Made by a program: the position numbers and the translations under genes. Of a stretch of DNA of 64,000 bases, positions 8,774 through 17,211 are shown piece after piece. How positions within the stretch are numbered: position 1 is the stretch's first letter; every line of letters begins with the position of its first letter. Origin of the DNA: Gracilariopsis chorda (taxonomy: Eukaryota; Rhodophyta; Florideophyceae; Gracilariales; Gracilariaceae); the NCBI GenBank assembly GCA_003194525.1, contig NBIV01000087.1, positions 186,001 to 250,000 of the forward strand. The letters are read 5' to 3'. The notes below the pieces were generated by a model. The model ran no database searches, had not been told where the DNA came from, and saw only the letters and a program-made list of their open reading frames with translations.

Positions 8774-9730
8774 TTATGATGAGCCTTGCTCTCCTTCCTT
8801 GCCTAGCGCCGAGACGATTGCTCCCTTCGCGGCCAGCTCCTTGACATATGGTTCTAATCCACGTAATGCATGTTCCAAACGATGACCGGTATCGGTGGTG
8901 TTGAGCAGCTTGCGACGGTCCATGAAGCTAATACTGAGCAGATCGATAACAATGAAACTGAGAATCTCCCTTCGCAGATGCGGACTGAGCTGGAGAATCC
9001 ACGGTTGAAGAAGTTTTCGACTCTGTTCTTCACCGATTTGACCGCAAAAGGCACGCACCCGCTGCAAGGTATCGGCCAAGGCTCGTTGATGTTCATCTTG
9101 CCCTTCCGAAATTTTGATGCTCAGTTGGACGATCTGCGTCATGGTTGAAATGAGCTGTTCTTCTAGACGGGTTATAGCCGCGAGCTGATCTTCCTTTGGG
9201 GGTTCGTCGTAGAAAAGCTGGGCACGGGCGTTATGCATTTTCTCGTCGATATTTAGTATGTGCAATCGGGATATACCGGTGCACAAGAGAGTGGATTTTT
9301 CATCTGCCGGCGAGATGTGAACGTCATCGATGACGCACAGGGTGGCGACTTCTGAAGGGTCTCCCCATGCATTTAAGCACATGTATGCAAATTCGGGAGG
9401 GTCGCTGTCGCACACGGTGCGTAAGAGACGGTGGGCAGTTTCAGCGGGAAGGGAGAGTAGTTGACTTGCTCCGGGAAATATGAGATCTGCGCCGGAGGTC
9501 ATTGGCAGAGCGACGACTGTTAGATTGCGGACGTCTGTGGGTTGCGGTTGCGAGGGCTGTGGTTGAGAGGGATGTGGATGGGGGGATTGGGCGTTGGAAA
9601 GTGGTTGCACATTGGGAGTTCGGGGACGACGATGGGTTGCTTGAAAGCGGTTTCGGGGGCTTAGAAGTGATCTGTGGCTGCGGAGGTGAGACAGAAACGG
9701 GAGCGACGTGGCGCTGAAGGCCAGATCCAT
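8774..9730 (-). CDS. LON substrate-binding (PUA-like) domain protein, probably plastid targeted
   Basis: The 318-aa product has a LON N-terminal-type domain at about residues 65-165: LTVVALPMTSGADLIFPGA corresponds to the family's entry strand and 'FPG' turn, followed by AHRLLRTV and LLCTGISRLHILNI. A helical region fills the rest, with no AAA+ ATPase or Ser-Lys protease part, so this is a stand-alone LON-domain protein like those of plants and cyanobacteria. The first 40 residues are Ser/Arg/Leu-rich with hardly any acidic residues and look like a plastid transit peptide. The ATG at 9730 is used; the frame is open to a TTG at 9787. It converges on the DENND6-type gene with only 60 bases between the stops. 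Confidence 0.75.
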   Translation of the reverse strand: MDLAFSATSLPFLSHLRSHRSLLSPRNRFQATHRRPRTPNVQPLSNAQSPHPHPSQPQPSQPQPTDVRNLTVVALPMTSGADLIFPGASQLLSLPAETAHRLLRTVCDSDPPEFAYMCLNAWGDPSEVATLCVIDDVHISPADEKSTLLCTGISRLHILNIDEKMHNARAQLFYDEPPKEDQLAAITRLEEQLISTMTQIVQLSIKISEGQDEHQRALADTLQRVRAFCGQIGEEQSRKLLQPWILQLSPHLRREILSFIVIDLLSISFMDRRKLLNTTDTGHRLEHALRGLEPYVKELAAKGAIVSALGKEGEQGSS

Positions 9731-10280
9731 TTTTCGGTGCGAGGGCGGTGGTGGAGATGAAGGGGGAAGGACAGTGGGCTTATACAATCGAAGACGGCCT
9801 CTTCCTCGGCAAAGTTATGGTAGCGCAGTACCCTTGTAGATAGGTGAGATCTCGAGCAAGGACGTTGACGAGATTCAGGCGCATGAGGTGGCGCCATGTG
9901 TAAGATGTAACCATTTACGTAGGAAAGGGTAACCCTATAACCCTCTCGGCGGGGAAATTCTGCAAAGATTTTGCCCATCAGAGATCTTGCCATAAGGTGC
10001 AAAACAAGCAGATTTTACACGCCGTATTTTGATTCACCCTCCCGTCATTCTTGTGGGGTATATGTCCGCACCTTAAATCGACAAGCCACGACAATTTTGG
10101 GAGTCAGCTGCAGTTAACTAGCTCTATCTCAGAAACCGTTCACTCCAATAGCTCCAAACGTTTCCAAAGACTAAAGCAGACTTCCCTCTACAGTGGGCAC
10201 TCATCAATAGTGCACCCCAGTGCCAGAAGCTTTAAGTATGCAGTATTGACAAAGTGAACTACTGCAAAACACCGCCATAC
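9731..10280. other. Intergenic border between host genes and the transposon nest
   Basis: This stretch holds the promoter side of the LON-domain gene and then passes into AT-richer, gene-free sequence up to the first transposase remnant. No further gene, RNA or clear repeat was recognised. Confidence 0.4.
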
Positions 10281-11067
10281 TCACAAAGCTTTTGACGAGA
10301 AATGCTCAGAAATGAGTGTCTGCCTTCGCGTCTTCCTCTGCTGAGTATTGTGCGCCTCAAAAAGAGCTCGCTTCGCCTTACGTATAGCATCCGCAGCCAC
10401 CCTCACACCATTAAAATGCGCTAGCGACTCCACTTCTTCAAAAAGCGCTGCTATCCCAATGTGGGAGGAGACATCTTTGCAGTTTGAGAATGCCTCCTCT
10501 TCCAATTCTTGTTGATCCGCAATCGCCGCAATCACTTCCAAATTAATCGTTTCTTGTTCAAGGGTATCCAAACAATCATTGGCAAGAGTCTTTCTTACTT
10601 CAGCGTAGTCCTTGATCTCATCCCATTGTAAGACGTCTGATAGGTTGAAAAACTCTGGATCAGGAAAAGCATCGTCGTAATTTTGCAAACGAATACGCGA
10701 TAAAAGTTCAACAATCTTTACGACGCCAGCTTCATCCACCTGCTTGTCCGTTTCCTTCATCTTACCATGCAACATGATAATATTCGATTGTACAGAGCGC
10801 GGCAATATATCGGATTTTATCCAGCACCGAGCAATCGTTTTTTCAGAAATACTGTCCCACGCTTCTTTCAGAAGTTCGCACACGTCTAGCATATGCAGGT
10901 CATAACCCTAGTCAAAACATTTAGTGCCCGCTTTCATATGCAGCGCTTTAGAACGGAGCTCAATTCGATTTAAAATGGTCAGAGATATACCTTCGAGCAA
11001 TCGTGACTTGTAATTCACCTTCAGCGCTGCTATGACCCCCATGTCTATTGGTGGAAACATAGAAGTA

Positions 11068-11078
11068 CACCCAGTGAC
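11068..11078. repeat. Left terminal inverted repeat of the Tc1/mariner-like element
   Basis: CACCCAGTGAC preceded by TA; perfect inverted match to 13,210-13,220. Confidence 0.85.
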
Positions 11079-11081
11079 TGC

Positions 11082-11206
11082 ATATAATGTGGGCCACATT
11101 AAAACAGTACTCCAATTTGTTGAGATGGAAACAATATTTAATGTAGGCCACATCTATCACGGTTGCCACATTATTTTGGAACGAACGGATATAATGTAGG
11201 CCACAT
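11082..11206. repeat. Left subterminal repeats (ATGTRGGCCACA motif)
   Basis: Three copies of a TAATGTRGGCCACAT motif lie at 11,082-11,100, 11,137-11,154 and 11,189-11,206, plus a TTGCCACATTATTT box at 11,163-11,176. The core GGCC flanked by TGT/ACA is nearly palindromic. Such repeats are often transposase-binding sites; here that is inference. Confidence 0.7.
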
Positions 11207-11269
11207 CAATTCAGTCCTGCACAAATAATTTAAGTTGAGAACAGTTCTCTCTGGCCAAAATGACGGTAT

Positions 11270-12895
11270 TCAAACTGTCTCAACGTGCTCTCCCAGAAAC
11301 TGGCTGCAATGCTTTTTAACAATTTCCTGCAGCTTGGGGAAGAGCTGTCGTTCTTCCCACAAACCATTGACGTTCAAAGCAAGCCCAGTACGTATCATGG
11401 CTTTGCGGGCGTATGGGAGTCCATCAGAATCTCTCTGCGAATTCACATCTTGAACAGCGAGTTTTACCAGTCGCAAAAAGAAGTACTTTCCGGGATTCTC
11501 CAGCTTCCCAGACTTCGACCACTTTCCGCTGTCAATCATTTCCATTTTATGAGCCTCCCAACGGGTATTCCAAGCCTTCTTAATCTTCTGAATCACAAAT
11601 GAATCCGCCGGCTGCACCAAATGAGTTGCGTTCTTCGGAAAGTATCTAACGTCGGTGTTGATTTCCTTTATGGCCTCCTGGAGATCAGGTGTCATGGCGT
11701 GTACGCTACAATTGTCGACATACAACACTCTTTTCCTGTTGTGCGGCAATTTTCGAATCAATCTCTCCTCCTTGAACCACTGTGGCATCACCGTTGCGTC
11801 CATCCAACCTTTTGGACCAGTTCGATACGCTACGCCTGGTACGTCATCAGGAACATTTCGAACCGGATAGCTTCTTGCTTTGTTCTGGAATACCATGAAC
11901 ATCGGTTCAACACGAGCATCACGTCCCCCGCTAATCCTTACAACCATTGTCATTCCCTCTCCACCAGAAACAACATCCGCATACTTGACTTCACTCTCTC
12001 CACAGAAGCCAAGAGTCTTCCGATTATCCATGTTGATAACAAAGTGCGTTTCATCAGCATTTTCTACATTGTCTTCTTCCAACTCTCCACGTCGAAAGGC
12101 TCTGCACAAAACACCCAGATGATAAGCAACTTCCCTGTGAATGAAATCTTCTTTCAGTGGCGACAGGAGATATTTTCCCGTCAATGAGCGACTCACAATT
12201 CGGAAGCGATCGGTAAAGCCTTGTATCCATCGGCGATTAATGTATTCAGAAATTGGTTTGTTGCAACTGTTCTCGATTTGCGAGCGACTGTATGCAGCAT
12301 TTGCAGAATTTAGGACAAGGTTTATGGCAAGAGAATGCATCGTCTTCCAATTGAACTTGACCCCAAGACGGCGGAGGCGGTCGAACTCACTAACCATATC
12401 GCTCTGAAGTGCTTCAACCCATGGGCGGATTTTTCTTCCTCTTCCTTTCCTTGCTTTTAAATTTACTCTCTTCAGACCCTCATACGTATTTCTGGTGATT
12501 GAAGTTGTAAGATACCTGTCTGCATTTCCTTCTTCGCCGACAAATTGGTGTCGGTTTCGCCAAAGCCGGCTTGCCTTCATCAAGTTTGCCTTCTGCAAGC
12601 TACGGAACATATGTGGGAACTGTTTTACAGCCCTCGATGCAATATGGTTTGATCCGGTTGCTTCTCGTTGTTCTATCATCCAGTGAACAATAGCTATGCG
12701 GTCTTTGATGGTCAGCACGTTGTGCAATTGATGTTTGTTGGCCTTGGATGCTTCTGTCAGTGCACTCTCTTGTGGAGCATTTTGTTGAACATCTGTGTGT
12801 TCCCTTGGGGACAAGATTCTGCTGTTATCTGCTGTGCAATGATATGACTGGTGCTGAAATGCTGCTAATACGGGCGACGCCGTGGTTGGAATCAT
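11270..12895 (-). CDS. Transposase of the Tc1/mariner-like element (DDE endonuclease)
   Basis: The 541-aa product (from the ATG at 12,895) has an N-terminal helix-turn-helix-like region (KDRIAIVHWMIEQRE and SLQKANLMKASRLWRNRHQF) and a DDE nuclease core. The three acidic positions are visible as NADETHFVINMD, LYVDNCSVHAMTPDLQ and HLVQPADSFVIQKIKKAW, so the catalytic triad appears intact as D, D, D. The type resembles DDE-superfamily endonucleases common in oomycetes and algae. The frame has no stop and extends upstream to a TTG at 13,054, so the exact start is uncertain. With intact ends and ORF the element may be recent. Confidence 0.8.
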   Translation of the reverse strand: MIPTTASPVLAAFQHQSYHCTADNSRILSPREHTDVQQNAPQESALTEASKANKHQLHNVLTIKDRIAIVHWMIEQREATGSNHIASRAVKQFPHMFRSLQKANLMKASRLWRNRHQFVGEEGNADRYLTTSITRNTYEGLKRVNLKARKGRGRKIRPWVEALQSDMVSEFDRLRRLGVKFNWKTMHSLAINLVLNSANAAYSRSQIENSCNKPISEYINRRWIQGFTDRFRIVSRSLTGKYLLSPLKEDFIHREVAYHLGVLCRAFRRGELEEDNVENADETHFVINMDNRKTLGFCGESEVKYADVVSGGEGMTMVVRISGGRDARVEPMFMVFQNKARSYPVRNVPDDVPGVAYRTGPKGWMDATVMPQWFKEERLIRKLPHNRKRVLYVDNCSVHAMTPDLQEAIKEINTDVRYFPKNATHLVQPADSFVIQKIKKAWNTRWEAHKMEMIDSGKWSKSGKLENPGKYFFLRLVKLAVQDVNSQRDSDGLPYARKAMIRTGLALNVNGLWEERQLFPKLQEIVKKHCSQFLGEHVETV

Positions 12896-13103
12896 TGGTC
12901 TTGTGCGAACAACGTCTGCTTGTTGCCCAAATTGTGTGTGGACTGCAGAATTCAAACCATGCGGTCTGATAGACGTTACGGTGAAGGTGCCTGCGCGGGA
13001 ATTGTGATGAAAACTGGGTACTGTTTCGGTCGTTAGTGCGCATTTTCGCGCCAATACTCAGGGCCTGTTTTAACAACATTAAATCCTGTGCAATCCTTAT
13101 TAT

Positions 13104-13190
13104 TGTGGCCCACATTATATAGAACAGAAGCGCTTTGGGTGCAACAAGATTTAATGTGGGCCACACTAAAAGACGTTGCCACACTAATTT
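13104..13190. repeat. Right subterminal repeats (ATGTRGGCCACA motif)
   Basis: An inverted copy of the left 17-bp box lies at 13,104-13,120, and a directly oriented copy at 13,150-13,166 is followed by TTGCCACACTAATTT at 13,176-13,190. The latter pair mirrors the spacing and orientation of 11,137-11,176, so the two ends share direct as well as inverted motifs. Confidence 0.7.
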
Positions 13191-13209
13191 CCCACCCACT
13201 TCATTTACG

Positions 13210-13220
13210 GTCACTGGGTG
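13210..13220. repeat. Right terminal inverted repeat of the Tc1/mariner-like element
   Basis: GTCACTGGGTG followed by TA; perfect inverted match to 11,068-11,078. Confidence 0.85.
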
Positions 13221-13493
13221 TACAGTTCGGAGGCAACGTCAAAATTGTAACCCGGTCCAACGAATCAATTAAATCAGCAGAGTGTGGACCGCAGTTGTAC
13301 ATCAAGAGAATGACTTTCTCCGAAGTTGAATTTCTCAGGAAATGTAAGAATACAATATAAAACCATTTCCTAAATGTCTTTGCGTCCGACCAGGCGTTTG
13401 CTTGGGGGAAGTAGGACATACCTGGTGAGCCTTTTTGGAAGCATCTCGGGTAAGCAGCCTTTCCACTCACAGAAATTGCGATTTTGAGAGTTC

Positions 13494-13951
13494 TGAAGTG
13501 CAACGCCCTCAGAGAGAGATTCTTGGGACTTGGTTGATTTCGCGAATGTTTCGGTAATGTAGTCATTGCATGAACTACGACCACTAATAGTGGATTTGAC
13601 ACGTGGGACATGGAAGAGTTACTTGGCGGTTGGCCACAGTAGTGGGCATGAACCACCAAAGTGGAGTAATTTAGTTAATTCTATTTACTATTTTTACACC
13701 ACCAGTAAACCTTCCCCAACAAGGGACCCCAACCTGCAGAATTGGCTCTAGACCTCACCGCCTTCGCGTGTTCTCTACTCCTCTTTGGAGGGAAGCACCG
13801 TCGCTTACGGGAAGTCTAACCCCCTTGCCTATCTAAAGGACCCGAGTATTCGGATTGTTATTCCAGCTGTCTTGTGGTTCGCCTTGTTTAAGGTTTATTT
13901 ACCGGCACTGCCGTAAGTCTTCGTCACGACACTCGTGACTCAGCTCCCCCT
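13494..13951 (+). repeat. Old, truncated LTR of the chromovirus family
   Basis: The stretch starts TGAAGTGCAACGCCCTCAG like the other LTR copies, then follows the LTR for about 458 bases before stopping abruptly where the intact 5' LTR begins at 13,952. It is more diverged than the other copies and lacks a 45-base segment with a 10-bp hairpin that they share. It cuts into the DDE_1 transposase remnant on its left side. Confidence 0.8.
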
Positions 13952-14776
13952 TGAAGTGCAACGCCCTCAGGGATGGATTCTTGGTACATGAATGCTTTCC
14001 CGATATTATCGGTTGTGTAGTGTGTATATGAACTACGCCCCACTATGGTGGATATGGACACGTGGGACACGGTTTTGGGTCAATTGGAGGTTGGCCACAG
14101 TAGTGGATGTTGCCACGAAATGTGGAGTATTTTAGTTGATATTATTTATTATTTTCACACCCATTTCTGGGAAGCTAGTACTTAGTGCGACGGCGCACTG
14201 CCGTCGCACCAGTAAACCCTCCCCAACAAGGGATCCCAACCTGGGGAATTGGCTCTAGTTATTACCGCTTGCGCGCGTGCTCTACTCCGCCTTGGAGGGA
14301 AACGCCGTTACCCACGGGACATCTAACCCCCTTGCACATCTACTGATACCCATCAATGGGAGTCATATTATTCCAATTGAATTGGTGTTTCGCCCTGTAT
14401 AGGGATATTGTTACCGGCATCGCTGCTCGCCCCCGTCGCTCTCGCGACTCACTCCGTCCTCTCTTCCTCCTCTACGCCCTTCCTTTTCCCCCGTTCTAGG
14501 GTTGCATCTCCCGCTATCCGCGGCCCTCGTGTGCGCATCCGCTCGCACACCTCCACTTACGTGGAAACCTACCTCTGGCAAGGATGCTTTCCCGCTCTCG
14601 CGGATACCGATTCTTGTCCTAAACCCTCTTGCGCTAGTCGCGAAGGGTGGCCTCGGTCCTACAAACCGGCTCCGCCGTGCCACCCCTAGAGGGGCTCTAG
14701 CAAACTGGGTTCACCTCATGAGAGGAAGATCCCGAACGTCTTTCGGTGTTTTTCCCCTTTGGGGCATTCCACCACA
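13952..14776 (+). repeat. 5' LTR of the chromovirus
   Basis: Starts TGAAGTGCAACG and ends CACCACA (TG...CA). It contains a perfect hairpin with 10-bp arms GTGCGACGGC/GCCGTCGCAC at 14,185-14,209, an AT-rich stretch at about 14,140-14,157 that could serve as TATA, and smaller stem-loops at 14,349-14,360, 14,373-14,385 and 14,435-14,448. Three bases after the LTR, TGGTCTCCCGACC at 14,780 has the TGG start expected of a tRNA primer-binding site; the tRNA was not identified. Confidence 0.88.
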
Positions 14777-14880
14777 AAGTGGTCTCCCGACCTAGAATCG
14801 GTTTTTGTTTTCCCTCTTACGAGGTTTGTTTTCATTCACCGGAAGTTCCGTGATCGTTCCTGTCGTAACGGTATTTTCTC

Positions 14881-16875
14881 ATGTCGAGAAATCCCTCCGA
14901 CGCGGAGCCAGTGGTTACGCGTAGTCGCTCCCGTGACAACGTGGACACTTCCGAAGTTCGGTTAGTACCCCGTATCCCTATACGGACAAGTTCCAGCCGT
15001 ACTGGCGCCGCTTCATTGCGGAATGATACCCCCGACCGGGAACCCCGGAACCTCCTTTTGCCCTCGTTATCACACCCGCAGGGGAATGCAGCATCGACTC
15101 CGGCTGTTGCCGCAGTGCCCCAGGCACCCCGCCCCGCTCCCGCTGTCGCGGCTTCAAGCCCCCGTGGAACGGGCGATAACAACCCCCAGGGGACTTCCCT
15201 GGAATCCCAGGTCCGCGCTCTGTGGACCGCCCATGACACCCTTGTAGGGGAACTAAAATCCCTCCAAGAGGTGGTCTTGGCAACCCCTGTAAAGGAGGTC
15301 GCCGAGGAACTCCGCATTTTACGGTCTGACGTCAACTCCGTGTTGGAGAGTTTGGGACAAACCGCCACCTTCATCGAAGGAGTTGAAGCCCGATTTGATC
15401 GGATTGGTGCCCGCCTGGAGACGCTGGAGCAGTTCGTCCTCATGGACTAACCATTCCCGGATGATCCGGTAAACGAGGCATCGCACAACGACCAGCTTGC
15501 TGGGAAGAAGAAACGCCGTCATCGACGGAAACACCACCGAAAATGTTCGGACTCCGATTCTTCGACATCGTCGGACTCATCCCGAAACCATTCGGTTAGC
15601 TCGAGCTCCTCGGACTCCGACTCGGAGGACGAGAAGCGAGGCTACTCCTCCCGCTCGAAGCGGTCATCGGCCACTGAAGGGGTGGTCCGAACCCGCCAGA
15701 AGGGGAGAAGACACCCCGGTCTTCGGGAATTGAAACCGACAAACCCGGATTACCGGAAGCTTTTATCATACCGGTACTACTGGCTCGAAGACTCGTCACT
15801 TGGACGTACGCCCCGTGGTACGGGAAAGGTGCGAGAATGCATTAAGCGAATGCAGCTCTCGCTCCGCAACCAGTATTTTACTAGAGAGGACCCAGTCCTA
15901 GTACTGGATTTCCTATCCCGCTTTGTAGCGGAAGCTGATATCCTCGGTATGAATGAGGGACAAGCCTATTTGGCTTTACCGTATTTCTTACGGGGAATGG
16001 CGGAGGACCAATACAACTCTGTCAGAGGATCTTTTCGTGCCTCCGAGGGAGGATTTACTTGCTGGCCGGAGGCTGTGCAGTATCTACTGCGCTCCTACGC
16101 CACAAACACCGCTATTCAGCAGGCTATCCTCGCTTTGCGAGATACACGCCAGCGTGCTGGAGAGACCGAGACCGATTACTCGGTGCGCCTTAACAAGGCT
16201 TTCCACAGATGTGGTAACGTATACCCCGCTGGGGAGTGCAGTACCATGTTCATTGATGGTCTTGACCCGGCAATCCGGAGTTTAGTTACCCGTTATCGGG
16301 ATGACAAGCGGAGGATCACCTACCTCGGGCTGGTCCAACACGCCCGAGCGGAAGGGGATGCATTTCATGCAAGAACTCCGAACAATCGGTCTAAATCCGC
16401 CAAGGCGTTGTTGCTGGAAAGCGAAGCTTCCTCACTCCCGCTCACCGCGGATGGGAACCCTGGACAGGGATTTGATACCGTGCATTTGGTGCAGGAGGAT
16501 GGTGTGTCGATACCCACCAGTGATTTACCGTCAACGACGGAGATGACCCGTGATTCGGGAACGGAAGACCCCGTTTATTACGGTGGTAACAGTCGGGTTC
16601 AACCCCAACGACTGCCGTTTTCAAACGGTCAATCCCGTTATCAACGGCCTGGGTGGACTGACACCCGACCTGCGGTTCGCTTCTCCGATACTCGGAATAA
16701 TAATCCGCGTGTCGCGGTATTGGCTCTCATTTGCCACCTGTGCTATGCCCATGGCCATACCTTACCTCAGTGTATTTGTTCACTGAAGGATATGGCCGAG
16801 GTGGTGGCAAATTATGAGGCCCTCACTCCAGAGGAGAAACGTTCCGTCCCGACGGCTTCCTACCTCCCGTGCTAA
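14881..16875 (+). pseudogene. gag of the chromovirus (one in-frame stop)
   Basis: One frame runs from the ATG at 14,881 to TAA at 16,873-16,875, broken only by TAA at 15,448-15,450. The first 189 codons are Ser/Pro-rich and end in a predicted coiled coil (VKEVAEELRILRSDVNSVLE). Right after the stop the frame reads a Lys/Arg/His-rich basic cluster and a Ser/Asp run, then the retrotransposon Gag core (YFLRGMAEDQYNSVRG, then AFHRCGNVYPAGEC). It closes with a CCHC zinc knuckle, CHLCYAHGHTLPQC. Continuity on both sides of the TAA shows a single ancestral gag. Whether the stop is a mutation or a recoding site is open; mutation is more likely because pol carries stops too. Confidence 0.85.
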
Positions 16876-17211
16876 AACGGACTTTTCCCATGCCCTACCA
16901 CAGACCCCGCGTGCGCGGCAAGCTTCATACACCCCGATTCGGGAGATCACGCAACCATCCGTTTCAACTCCCGCTTATGCGGATAGAAACCCCCGTCAAC
17001 GGGACGAAGCACTCGTTGTCGAGGAAGCCAACCCACCGCCGAAGGCGGAAAACTAACTGAGGGAGTCTCCCCTTTGGGAGAGGCGTCCTCAAGAACGAGG
17101 CTGTTGGCGCCCGAGGCGTCCTCGCCTCGCTCCCCGTTGAAAGTCCTCTCGAGGAAAGACACCGCTGACGCGGACTCTGCGCATCTCGGTGTGTTGCGTC
17201 GCCCGTGAATA

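Larger units (their letters stand above)
11068..13220 (-). mobile_element. Tc1/mariner-superfamily DNA transposon with TA duplication
   Basis: The element is bounded by perfect 11-bp inverted repeats, CACCCAGTGAC at 11,068-11,078 and its complement at 13,210-13,220, each flanked by TA (11,066-11,067 and 13,221-13,222). TA target duplication is the hallmark of Tc1/mariner and pogo elements. Its length is 2,153 bp. It carries one long transposase ORF on the minus strand and several copies of an ATGTRGGCCACA-type motif near both ends. It landed inside the DDE_1 transposase remnant described separately, and removing it together with one TA restores that reading frame. Confidence 0.88.
10281..13493 (-). 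pseudogene. Tigger/jerky-type (DDE_1) transposase remnant, split by another transposon
   Basis: Two minus-strand pieces belong to one DDE_1-family transposase. The piece at 13,201-13,493 has SGKAAYPRCF, NAWSDAKTFRKWF, the second catalytic segment as YNCGPHS (canonical DNCPAH), and ends in LPPNC. The piece at 10,281 to about 11,066 continues with MFPPIDMGVIAALK, matching the family's 'QPMDQGVIAALK' block, and later WDSISEKTIARCWIKSDILP. Between them lies the inserted element 11,068-13,220. Joining the pieces at the TA dinucleotide gives the expected family order in one frame. The C-terminal part also has an in-frame stop near 10,908. The N-terminal half is missing where an old LTR starts at 13,494. 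The remnant cannot encode an active enzyme. Confidence 0.85.

Noticed and set aside
13566-13659. Coding extension of the DDE_1 remnant
   Set aside because: The open frame beyond 13,494 is read through LTR sequence and is unrelated to the transposase.
14780-14800. Firm primer-binding site with named tRNA
   Set aside because: The TGG start and position fit, but the complementary tRNA could not be identified by eye, so it is only mentioned as a candidate.
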